From: JARRRL01 sp037380725
Lineage (GTDB): Bacteria; Pseudomonadota; Gammaproteobacteria; Pseudomonadales; JANQJO01
Direction of reading: 5' to 3'
Assembly: GCA_037380725.1 (NCBI GenBank)
Contig: JARRRL010000199.1
Location: 1-6,549 of the forward strand
Length of the DNA stretch: 6,549 bases
Part shown: piece by piece, positions 1 to 4,626 of the stretch
Layout of the letters: each line of letters opens with the position of its first letter
How positions within the stretch are numbered: position 1 is the stretch's first letter
Notes under the pieces: model-generated
Databases searched by the model: none
The model's input: only the letters and a program-made list of their open reading frames with translations
What the model was told of the DNA's origin: nothing
Made by a program: the position numbers and the translations under genes

Positions 1-211
1 TGAGTGTCTAAACATCACTTTACCCAGAGGCAGTAGGTTTTTTCCGCGCGATAGGCCAAGCCTAGTGAGGCATGAACAGTGAGCTGGCCTAAAACGCGAG
101 TCGACTGACTGGAGGCTGGTGTGGGTATATCCACGGAAAACTCCTAGATAGTAAGATCTATTTATTTATACGGTATTCAGGGAGGGAGGAAGAACACCGT
201 GAGCCATGTCA
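1..211. other. Non-coding leading segment
   Basis: I see no convincing coding region here on either strand. The stretch holds a few short inverted repeats: TAGGC-CAA-GCCTA near 51-63, an AGGCCA/TGGCCT pair around 52-99, and GTGG/CCAC flanking a TATA-rich centre near 122-135. None is followed by a clear T-tract, so I do not call a terminator. It ends where repeat copy A begins. Confidence 0.4.
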
Positions 212-452
212 CAAAAATCACACGCCGTGACGCATATCCCAAATATTTACCAGGATATGCGTTCAAATTGTCTTAATATCTGAGATCGCCGTCGGATTTG
301 ATCCTTTTTATAGAAATCTGGTGAACGGATGGCTTCAGAGTAAACGAACTAACTGGTTTATACAAATGCTGTTTTTAGATATTTACTCTGATAAATTATT
401 GATGGTTTGATCCGGGATAAGGGGCAAATCTGATGATGAATAAACTGTTAGA
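212..452 (+). repeat. Repeat copy A (gene-upstream repeat, longest copy)
   Basis: This is the first of three related segments in the window. Its first 20 bases (212-231) are identical to 2117-2136 in copy B. From about 232 onward it aligns by eye with copy C (2634-2857), sharing the blocks AATATCTGAGATCGCC, TCGGATTTGA and GATATTTACTC and the 3' block around GATAAATTAT, TTTGATCC and GGCAAATC. It contains a perfect 8-bp inverted repeat, GCATATCC (232-239) and GGATATGC (253-260). The 3' end carries AAGGGG (419-424) eight bases before an ATG at 433, so a reading frame starts inside the repeat. Its position directly before a gene suggests a 5' regulatory or cassette-boundary role, which is inference. 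Confidence 0.8.
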
Positions 453-645
453 TTTAGTGGGAATGATTGGAAATCAAACAGTAATAGATTCATTGCTTAA
501 ATATGACAAAATAAGTCATGAGCCTATATTTCTCCTAGCCCACCCCAAACGACCTGACACAGAAGAAAAGCATCAAGTTCTAGCCAATGGCGCGTGGGCT
601 CATTTAGTGAAGCACTTCCTGCGCATCTCCCGGCGAGCAATGTGA
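433..645 (+). CDS. Small hypothetical protein starting inside repeat copy A
   Basis: This 70-residue reading frame belongs to no family I recognise. The start is supported by AAGGGG eight bases upstream of the ATG at 433; a second ATG follows directly. The first residues (MMNKLLD) are encoded by the 3' end of repeat copy A. Equivalent codons in copy C give MMMNTLL and then a stop, and in copy B give IINKLLD and a stop with no ATG. The N-terminal half has amphipathic character; there is no membrane segment or known motif. It overlaps the next reading frame (594-1154) by 52 bases in a different frame. It could be a real small protein, a leader peptide fused to foreign sequence, or the N-terminal part of a frameshifted longer gene continuing into the protease-like frame. 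Confidence 0.4.
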   Translation: MMNKLLDLVGMIGNQTVIDSLLKYDKISHEPIFLLAHPKRPDTEEKHQVLANGAWAHLVKHFLRISRRAM

Positions 646-1154
646 CGACTCTGAAGATTCATAATGAGCCACCTCCGAGCTATAAGGGTGTACCAGGAGT
701 GACACATACACCAGCAGGCGCGGCTGTTCTCAATGAAACTATTGATATCTATCCAGGAGCTCTGGATGATTCAAACTCGCATGATGTCAGCATAGAAGTC
801 CAGGCTTTGCTCCTCCAGATTCAAAGCCAAAGTATGTCACCGGCTTTGGAAACCTTTGCTACCACCCTGATGGGGCGTTTACTCGGAGTCATTATGTCAC
901 ACGAAATTGTTCATAGCCTGTTGGCCTTTGATATTCCAAGTGGCCATAATTCGCCGAAGATTACGGGTGATTTGATGAATAAAGGCATGGATTTAACCTT
1001 TACAGAAATGACCGGTTTTAAAAACACCACTCAAACGAGCCCGGTCGACCCAGCGAATTATATCGATCGTGGTATAACTGCTCTTGCCAGCTTGCTCACT
1101 ACCAACCAGGGACGTATGAATGCTCGGTTTCCCGTGCCACCGACTTTTAAATAG
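594..1154 (+). CDS. Probable metzincin-like zinc metalloprotease (N-terminally incomplete or frameshifted)
   Basis: The 186-residue frame contains HEIVH at residues 103-107, a match to the HExxH zinc-binding and catalytic motif. It continues as HEIVHSLLAFD, which fits HExxHxxGxxD if D112 is the third zinc ligand and Leu replaces the usual glycine. GDLMNKG (125-131) could supply the Met-turn. A segment like ETIDIYPGALDD (48-59) precedes the helix, as in secreted bacterial metzincins. No signal peptide is visible. The start at 594 is a GTG without a clear ribosome binding site, and the frame is open back to 558, so the true N-terminus is doubtful. It may have been lost, or may lie in the frame of 433-645 beyond a frameshift. 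An attC-like structure begins 40 bases after the stop. The HExxH call is firm as a motif; the substrate is unknown. Confidence 0.6.
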   Translation: MGSFSEALPAHLPASNVTTLKIHNEPPPSYKGVPGVTHTPAGAAVLNETIDIYPGALDDSNSHDVSIEVQALLLQIQSQSMSPALETFATTLMGRLLGVIMSHEIVHSLLAFDIPSGHNSPKITGDLMNKGMDLTFTEMTGFKNTTQTSPVDPANYIDRGITALASLLTTNQGRMNARFPVPPTFK

Positions 1155-1193
1155 AAGTGTTTAATTTTTGTCAAAGCAAACAAATATACTACT

Positions 1194-1315
1194 GGCTAAC
1201 GGAAAAGACAAGTCGTGTGAGTGAAGCGAACCACCACTTGTCGTGCGGGATGCGTAGCATCCACTACCTCCGTTCCGGCGTTTTGCGCCTGCACGGCGGC
1301 TCCAAAATGTTACAT
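1194..1315 (+). other. Structured attC-like element behind the protease gene
   Basis: The non-coding segment starts with GGCTAAC (1194-1200), resembling the integron R'' inverse core RYYYAAC with one mismatch. It is dense in hairpins: an 11-base arm GACAAGTCGTG pairing with CACCACTTGTC at one mismatch (about 1207-1241), a perfect GGATGC-GTA-GCATCC hairpin (about 1248-1262), and GGCG-TTTTG-CGCC near 1277-1289. It ends near GTTACAT (1309-1315), a poor match to GTTRRRY. Position after a stop codon and heavy folding fit a decayed attC site, but R''/R' complementarity is not good, so this is a tentative call. Confidence 0.35.
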
Positions 1316-1340
1316 TTTATGAGAAAAGAGGAACTATAAT
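1310..1340 (+). promoter_or_regulatory. Possible sigma70 promoter for the acetyltransferase
   Basis: A perfect -10 consensus TATAAT lies at 1335-1340, 41 bases before the acetyltransferase ATG. The best -35 candidate is TTACAT at 1310-1315 with a long 19-base spacer, so the -35 is weak. This is the clearest -10 in the left part of the window and would allow the cassette-like gene its own transcription. Confidence 0.3.
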
Positions 1341-1374
1341 GCGGTCGGTGATTTGCGACGTTTGCGCTTAGGGA
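1341..1374 (+). other. Possible degenerate right half of an attC site, overlapping the SD of arsN2
   Basis: The segment GCGGTCGGTG... followed by CGACGTTTGCGCTTAGGG resembles the right arm of Pseudomonas-type attC sites, which usually run GGTCGG...GCGCTTTGTTAGG. The expected GTTRRRY core is changed to CTTAGGG. It sits just before the acetyltransferase start, where a cassette boundary would be expected, and its AGGGAGGG (1370-1377) also serves as the ribosome binding site. The match is from memory of the family pattern and is degenerate. Confidence 0.3.
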
Positions 1375-1381
1375 GGGTTTC

Positions 1382-1903
1382 ATGGAACAAATTGCCTATA
1401 GCCAAGAAGTTAGGGCTCTCTTGGTTGCTTGTGATCTGCCAGTTGCAGATTTGCGTGATGATGGTGATGTTTGCTTTTTTGGCTTCCGTCAGGAGAACGA
1501 GCTTTGGGGTGTCATAGGGGTTGAGGTGCGAGGTGATTACGGACTTCTTCGCTCACTCGCGATTTCTGCAGCCCATAGAGGTAAGGGTCTTGGCCAGAAA
1601 CTTGTAATATTTTCTGAAGAGTGGGCAACTCGCTCTAATCTAAAAGCGCTATATCTTCTTACGACCACGGCGAATGATTTCTTTGAGCGGTTGGGCTATG
1701 AGGAGCTATCTCGTTCGGAGGCTCCGAGCGCCATCATTGAAACTCAGCAATTTTCAGGATTATGCCCGGACGCATCGATTTTTATGGGTAAAGGGCTTGG
1801 CGCTAACCAAGCGTTGCACCGGACGAGCCGGATTCTGGCTTTCTCAATCCGAATGCATTGCGAAAAATGCTTCTTCCAATATGAGTACACTTTTTTATCT
1901 TAG
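1382..1903 (+). CDS. arsN2: ArsN2-type GNAT N-acetyltransferase with a read-through C-terminal tail
   Basis: This is a GCN5-related N-acetyltransferase. The acetyl-CoA binding loop is RGKGLG at residues 66-71, after the strand LLRSLAIS (55-62). The later segments YLLTTTANDFFERLGY (91-106), APSAI (114-118) and QFSGLCPDAS (123-132) are typical of the ArsN2 family, found near arsenic-resistance genes; its substrate is not well established, and it differs from ArsN1, which acetylates arsinothricin. The start has AGGGAGGG at 1370-1377. The family core ends near residue 138 (MGKGL); the last ~35 residues, beginning GANQALHRTSR, are translated from an attC-like sequence and are probably not functional. 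No other ars gene is in the window, so it looks like a mobile single-gene cassette. The family call is good; the cassette origin is inference. Confidence 0.85.
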   Translation: MEQIAYSQEVRALLVACDLPVADLRDDGDVCFFGFRQENELWGVIGVEVRGDYGLLRSLAISAAHRGKGLGQKLVIFSEEWATRSNLKALYLLTTTANDFFERLGYEELSRSEAPSAIIETQQFSGLCPDASIFMGKGLGANQALHRTSRILAFSIRMHCEKCFFQYEYTFLS

Positions 1904-1914
1904 GGGATGTTAGC
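1801..1914 (+). other. attC-like site overlapping the 3' end of arsN2
   Basis: GCTAAC (1802-1807) and GTTAGC (1909-1914) are exact inverted repeats 113 bases apart end to end, within the usual attC size range. The left arm, CGCTAACCAAGCGTTGCACCG, strongly resembles the left end of attC sites in Pseudomonas-like cassette arrays (TAACAAGCGCTGCACC type). The right arm does not mirror it well, so the site is decayed or recombined. A hairpin GCATT-AATGC lies inside near 1855-1870. The acetyltransferase frame stays open through it until 1903, giving the foreign-looking tail. Confidence 0.45.
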
Positions 1915-1919
1915 ATTTG

Positions 1920-2051
1920 ATGGGGTCTTTATACCTAGCCTCGCTATCTACGAGGGGGTTGGCTTTGCAGAGCTGGCTTGTATTTGGTTTCCTGCTCTTA
2001 ATCGCCACATTTGTAGCTGATTTAGGGCATCAACAAAGGGATGTTTTTTGA
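1920..2051 (+). CDS. Possible small single-span membrane protein or gene fragment
   Basis: A 43-residue frame from ATG at 1920 contains a hydrophobic run, SWLVFGFLLLIATFVADL (about residues 19-36), long enough for one membrane helix, ending in a polar tail GHQQRDVF. AGGGG at 1902-1906 is 13 bases from the ATG, too far for a strong ribosome binding site, and TTG at 1917 is an alternative start. I recognise no family. It sits between the attC-like site and repeat copy B and may be the tail of a lost gene. A second short frame from 1908 in another phase has no distinguishing feature. Confidence 0.2.
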   Translation: MGSLYLASLSTRGLALQSWLVFGFLLLIATFVADLGHQQRDVF

Positions 2052-2116
2052 ACGACAGTGTTAAAATCAATCAGAACAAAGCGCAAACGGGATGGGCTTG
2101 ATTCAGGGTGCTAGCG

Positions 2117-2225
2117 CAAAAATCACACGCCGTGACACGGTGTTTTTATTTGTTTACTCTGATAAATTATTGTTGGTTTGGATTCAGGATAAGGGGCAAA
2201 TCTGATCATTAATAAACTGTTAGAC
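2117..2225 (+). repeat. Repeat copy B (internally deleted)
   Basis: The first 20 bases (2117-2136) are identical to the start of copy A (212-231). The sequence then skips about 135 bases of copy A and resumes at TGTTTTTA, TTTACTCTGATAAATTATTG, GGATAAGGGGCAAATCTGAT and AATAAACTGTTAGA. Weak similarity continues a few bases past 2225 (TAGTGG). The ATG codons of copy A are changed to ATC and ATT and the frame stops after IINKLLD. The repeat lies directly upstream of the 2250-2474 gene. It ends at GTTAGAC (2219-2225), a perfect match to the integron core GTTRRRY. Confidence 0.75.
2118..2149 (+). terminator. Possible bidirectional Rho-independent terminator inside repeat copy B
   Basis: ACACGCCG and CGGTGT can pair around a short TGACA loop with one bulged base (about 2125-2143). 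An A-run precedes the stem (AAAAA at 2118-2122) and a TTTTTATTTG run follows it, as in a terminator that works on both strands. It could end transcription from arsN2. In copy A the downstream arm is replaced by other sequence, so the stem is specific to copy B. The stem is short. Confidence 0.3.
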
Positions 2226-2234
2226 TAGTGGAAA

Positions 2235-2241
2235 AAGGAGG
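2235..2241 (+). promoter_or_regulatory. Strong Shine-Dalgarno deciding a TTG start
   Basis: AAGGAGG lies eight bases before TTG at 2250-2252. No ATG or GTG in this frame has comparable support, so the TTG is taken as the start of the small membrane protein. Confidence 0.75.
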
Positions 2242-2249
2242 TTTGTTTA

Positions 2250-2474
2250 TTGAAATTTATCGCTTTTATTTCAGGATTGGTTACATCAATATTAATGTAC
2301 AAGGTTGTTTTCTCAGATAAAGATGACTTTATCGAATGTGTAAAGTTTTGGTTAACACCTGATATCGTCAGTATGTTTCGCGGAAAGTATTGGGATGACC
2401 ATTGGGGTGAATTTAAACTAATTATTTGGCTTGGAGTTAGTTTCGCGGTCGGTTATGGGGTATACCACCTATAA
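2250..2474 (+). CDS. Small two-helix inner-membrane protein, unknown function
   Basis: The 74-residue protein starts at TTG behind a perfect AAGGAGG. Two hydrophobic segments are visible, residues 3-21 (FIAFISGLVTSILMYKVVF) and about 55-72 (FKLIIWLGVSFAVGYGVY). They flank a charged middle with DKDDF, several aromatic residues and KYWDDHWGE. This is a helical-hairpin topology with both ends probably on the same side of the membrane. I recall similar small proteins in gammaproteobacterial accessory regions but can assign no function. Upstream is repeat copy B ending in GTTAGAC; 57 bases downstream is GTCTAAC, its exact complement, at the head of a palindromic element. That arrangement is what a single-gene integron cassette would show. 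Confidence 0.7.
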   Translation: MKFIAFISGLVTSILMYKVVFSDKDDFIECVKFWLTPDIVSMFRGKYWDDHWGEFKLIIWLGVSFAVGYGVYHL

Positions 2475-2531
2475 CACCAAGACTTGTAATACCTTTTGTT
2501 TAGATTTTGTGTCGTTTTAGAGAAATCGGGG

Positions 2532-2634
2532 GTCTAACAAATGTGTCATGCCGAAGCGAGACCTGTGCTTCGTTTCGCGCATGGCTTTCAGCCATTGTAT
2601 GCGCTTCACTACGCTTCCGGTTTGGCTCGGCATG
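2532..2634 (+). other. Palindromic attC-like element, right core apparently missing
   Basis: It opens with GTCTAAC (2532-2538), a perfect RYYYAAC inverse core. Eight bases later CATGCCGA (2547-2554) is matched by TCGGCATG (2627-2634). GAAGCG (2553-2558) can pair with CGCTTC (2612-2617), or CGAAGC with GCTTCG (2567-2572). A nested hairpin GCGCAT...ATGCGC (2577-2604) encloses ATGGC-TTTCA-GCCAT (2581-2595). The symmetric place for the GTTRRRY core after 2634 is occupied by repeat copy C. This is the best-preserved attC-like fold in the window. It could also be an unrelated structured repeat. Confidence 0.5.
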
Positions 2635-2857
2635 CATATTCCAGATATTTGCCGGGATATGCGTCCAAAAGGACTGAATATCTGAGATCGCCATCGGATT
2701 TGACGCTTTGTCAGGGAAAGCTGGCGGACTGGTGGCCTCAGAGTAGACAGTCTAGCTGATTCATAGAAATGGTATTTTTAGATATTTACTCAGATAAATT
2801 ATCGATAGTTTGATCCAGGATAAGAGGCAAATCATGATGATGAATACACTGTTATAA
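2634..2857 (+). repeat. Repeat copy C, upstream of the JAB-PLD operon
   Basis: This aligns with copy A (from 232) over about 220 bases with many substitutions but few length changes. It contains a compound palindrome: CAGATATT (2642-2649) and AATATCTG (2677-2684) are perfect arms enclosing GTCC-AAAA-GGAC (2663-2674). GCATAT (2634-2639) and ATATGC (2657-2662) form the alternative hairpin also present in copy A. The 3' part carries AAGAGG and a run of three ATG codons. It ends 32 bases before the first gene of the operon and probably holds the operon's promoter, although no clear -35/-10 pair can be chosen. Confidence 0.8.
2834..2857 (+). CDS. Possible 7-codon leader minicistron (MMMNTLL)
   Basis: AAGAGG (2822-2827) lies six bases before three consecutive ATG codons, and the frame reads MMMNTLL and then stops at 2855. 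The same frame in copy A starts the 70-residue protein at 433 with MMNKLLD. It could be a leader peptide or just the remnant of an ancestral gene start carried by the repeat. It ends 32 bases before the JAB gene. Confidence 0.25.
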   Translation: MMMNTLL

Positions 2858-2889
2858 CCTCATCGGATCATAGAGGTCAAACTCAGAAA

Positions 2890-3315
2890 ATGAATGAAAA
2901 CCAAGAACAGGTCTTTAATTGGGATCGACCGCTTATTCTTTCCAAACGAGTTGCAGAGCAGCTTTATGTGTTAGCGGCTCAGCATGGATCGCGAGAAGCG
3001 TGCGGGTTGCTGTTTGGAGAAGAGTGTGACGATGTGAGCATAGTAAACGAGTTGATTTCTTTGCCCAATCTCAGCAAGCGTCCACACCGCTTTTTGATGA
3101 GTGCCGTGGTGAGTAAACGGATACAGAGAGAGATGACTTCTACATGTATTGCTTTGTTTCACACCCATGAGCACGATGCCTCACCCTCCGAGTCGGATCT
3201 TGACTCGCTTCGCTTGTCGAACGTCACATGGCTTATTTGCGCACCCGATGAGATGTGTGTCTATGCGCCCAATGTTCATCGGAGAACTCTCATAATTGAG
3301 GAGGAAATATCATGA
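2890..3315 (+). CDS. JAB/JAMM (MPN+) metallo-isopeptidase-like protein
   Basis: This 141-residue protein is a compact prokaryotic JAB domain. Conserved positions are visible: E36 in REACGLLFG (35-43), H91 and H93 in HTH, then S100 and D103 in PSESD. In this family the two His and the Asp bind zinc and the Glu activates water to cleave isopeptide or peptide bonds, for example at ubiquitin-like tails. The spacing after HTH is six residues before the Ser, one fewer than the usual HxHx7Sx2D. The usual Pro after HxH is Glu. The start is ATG at 2890 with GAGG at 2873-2876, rather far (13 bases). The gene overlaps the next by ATGA. It heads the operon. The target is unknown; known bacterial JABs act in CBASS and Bil defence, sulfur-carrier processing and siderophore pathways. 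Confidence 0.85.
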   Translation: MNENQEQVFNWDRPLILSKRVAEQLYVLAAQHGSREACGLLFGEECDDVSIVNELISLPNLSKRPHRFLMSAVVSKRIQREMTSTCIALFHTHEHDASPSESDLDSLRLSNVTWLICAPDEMCVYAPNVHRRTLIIEEEIS

Positions 3316-3797
3316 AATTACCATTGTTTTTGCTGCCATTTGATCAGGGACGTAAGGCGTACGCATACCTTTACGACTTGGTCTTTGAACCTGGATCAAA
3401 AGCCTATTCGCAAACCTATGCTAAAGGACTAACCGAGTGGAAAACCGAACGCGATCCTCGGATGCGACGTATCAAGTGGTGTCTCAATATCTTACATTCC
3501 CAAGAGGAGTTGGAAGAGATGGTCTTGGATCGTCTCAAGTCTTATGACCTGGGTGATATCCCGGCGCAGCCCATGGAAGCAAGTGGAGGAAGTGTGGCGG
3601 AACACGATGCCGATTTATGCGATGTGGTTATTTTCTCCGATCTGAATATTTCCTATGGGGAGCGCATCGGTGTAGGGCGGTTCGATGATCTGGATGAAGC
3701 CGAAAATTTTGCCAATGGTCAAGAGCGCAGCACGTCACCGTACTCAGACGGACACGGGGGATACTATGTTGTTTACGATCCGGATCTGAGTGACTAA
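3312..3797 (+). CDS. Hypothetical 161-residue protein of the JAB-PLD operon
   Basis: No family is recognised. The start overlaps the JAB stop (ATGA) and is preceded by GAGGAGG. The sequence suggests two parts. Residues 1-85 are mixed, with a basic segment (KTERDPRMRRIKW, 44-56) and a probable helix (SQEELEEMVLDRLKSY, 63-78). A Gly/Ser linker, MEASGGSVAEH (88-98), follows. The C-terminal part (104-158) is strand-rich: VVIFSDLNI, GERIGVGRFDDLDEAENFANG, and GHGGYYVVYDPD. The C-terminal half is acidic. No catalytic motif, signal peptide or membrane helix is visible. The place next to the JAB gene makes it a candidate substrate, adaptor or regulator, which is inference only. The internal GlyGly at 92-93 is in a linker and not a ubiquitin-like tail. 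Confidence 0.8.
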   Translation: MKLPLFLLPFDQGRKAYAYLYDLVFEPGSKAYSQTYAKGLTEWKTERDPRMRRIKWCLNILHSQEELEEMVLDRLKSYDLGDIPAQPMEASGGSVAEHDADLCDVVIFSDLNISYGERIGVGRFDDLDEAENFANGQERSTSPYSDGHGGYYVVYDPDLSD

Positions 3798-3829
3798 ATA
3801 ATGAATAATATACTCGAGGTAACTGAATT

Positions 3830-4123
3830 ATGGACGATTTACTCAAGAATAGAGCCGTCGACATTCTTGTTGAGGATCTACAACTGCAATTAGCCTTGAT
3901 GAAAACAAAGCAACGTCTCCTTGTCGAAATGCGTGAGCCGATTGATGGAGCTTTAAAAAGCGGAGGGAAACTTGACGAGCATCCCGCGTTAAAGGCAAAG
4001 CTGAAATCGACGCTCGTGGAAATCGAATACAAACAGACTATTTTAAGGCAAAATCATCAGGGTACGGAAGAAATGATTGCCCAGTATGAGGCACTTCGGC
4101 CCAGTGAGGAGGATCTGTCATGA
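3830..4123 (+). CDS. Small predicted helical-hairpin/coiled-coil protein
   Basis: The 97-residue protein has two long predicted helices, about residues 3-36 (rich in Leu, with VEDLQLQLALMKTKQRLLVEM) and 52-90 (ALKAKLKSTLVEIEYKQTILRQ and onward). A turn around KSGGKLDEHP (43-52) joins them. This suggests an antiparallel coiled-coil hairpin acting as an adaptor or oligomerisation subunit. No enzymatic motif is seen. GAGG about ten bases upstream supports the ATG at 3830. It is 32 bases after the previous gene, the only real gap in the operon, and it overlaps the next gene by ATGA. I recognise no family. Confidence 0.75.
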   Translation: MDDLLKNRAVDILVEDLQLQLALMKTKQRLLVEMREPIDGALKSGGKLDEHPALKAKLKSTLVEIEYKQTILRQNHQGTEEMIAQYEALRPSEEDLS

Positions 4124-4626
4124 ACCAAGTTGAAGTTTCTTCCCTCCGAAATACGGATTACTTTTATTTCATGCTGGAAACGGTTCGCCTGGCTGAGGAT
4201 TGTGTTTGGGCAAGCGTTTTTTCCATGAATCTCACATTTTTGGACGATACGAATCTCAAAGTGCGTGACTTTGTAAAAGAACTCGTATCGGCCCAGCAAA
4301 GAGGAGTAGATGTTCGAATACTTCTTTCGGGTGAAAGAGTGGAATACAGTGCTTTCCGAGTTGCCAACGAAATGGCCAACGATTATCTAATGTCTCAGGG
4401 AGTTGAAGTGCGGCGTTACGCCAGTTCCGACAAGAGGCAAAGTCATTCAAAATACGTCATCGTGGACGACAGCTTGGTCATCCTTGGAAGTCATAATTGG
4501 AGTCCAAGGTCTTTCGCTCTCGGTCGGGATGACTCTGTTGCGCTTCGTTCAACCGAATTAAATAAGCGTATGAAGGCAATCTTTGTCAACGATTGGGATC
4601 AGGGGGAGGTAAGCTATGTTTCTTGA
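4120..4626 (+). CDS. Single-HKD phospholipase D-superfamily protein (first PLD of the pair)
   Basis: The 168-residue protein is nearly all one PLD domain. The signature HxKx4Dx6GSxN is complete: H109, K111, D116, G123, S124 and N126, inside HSKYVIVDD and ILGSHNWS. Upstream elements also fit: a helix then a strand (CVWASVFSMNL, 28-38), and AQQRGVDVRILLS (58-70). With one HKD motif, an active site would need a dimer, as in Nuc-type nucleases and Zucchini/PLD6. The reaction could be DNA, RNA or phospholipid phosphodiester cleavage through a phosphohistidine intermediate. There is no signal peptide or membrane helix, so it is likely cytoplasmic. GAGGAGG precedes the start, which overlaps the preceding stop. 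The stop overlaps the next gene by 11 bases, so close stoichiometry with the second PLD is likely. Confidence 0.88.
   Translation: MNQVEVSSLRNTDYFYFMLETVRLAEDCVWASVFSMNLTFLDDTNLKVRDFVKELVSAQQRGVDVRILLSGERVEYSAFRVANEMANDYLMSQGVEVRRYASSDKRQSHSKYVIVDDSLVILGSHNWSPRSFALGRDDSVALRSTELNKRMKAIFVNDWDQGEVSYVS

Noticed and set aside
447..453. GTTAGAT in copy A as an attI or attC core site
   Set aside because: It matches GTTRRRY, but no complementary RYYYAAC with a palindromic arm can be paired with it nearby, and similarity between copies A and B continues a few bases beyond it.
1157..1339. A 60-codon plus-strand frame in the hairpin-rich element
   Set aside because: It lies wholly in the structured attC-like region, has no ribosome binding site and no protein-like composition.
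2500..2759. Open frames on both strands through 2500-2759
   Set aside because: They lie across the palindromic element and repeat copy C, have no ribosome binding site and no family resemblance; their openness follows from the inverted-repeat structure.
3573..3593. Internal GlyGly in the 161-residue protein as a ubiquitin-like C-terminal tail
   Set aside because: The GG (residues 92-93) is followed by ~70 more residues with a structured-looking segment, and the N-terminal part does not resemble a ubiquitin fold. It is better read as a linker.
3628..4032. A 134-codon minus-strand frame opposite the operon genes
   Set aside because: It spans two plus-strand genes with good starts, is low-complexity rich in Ser, Arg and Cys, and has no supporting signals.
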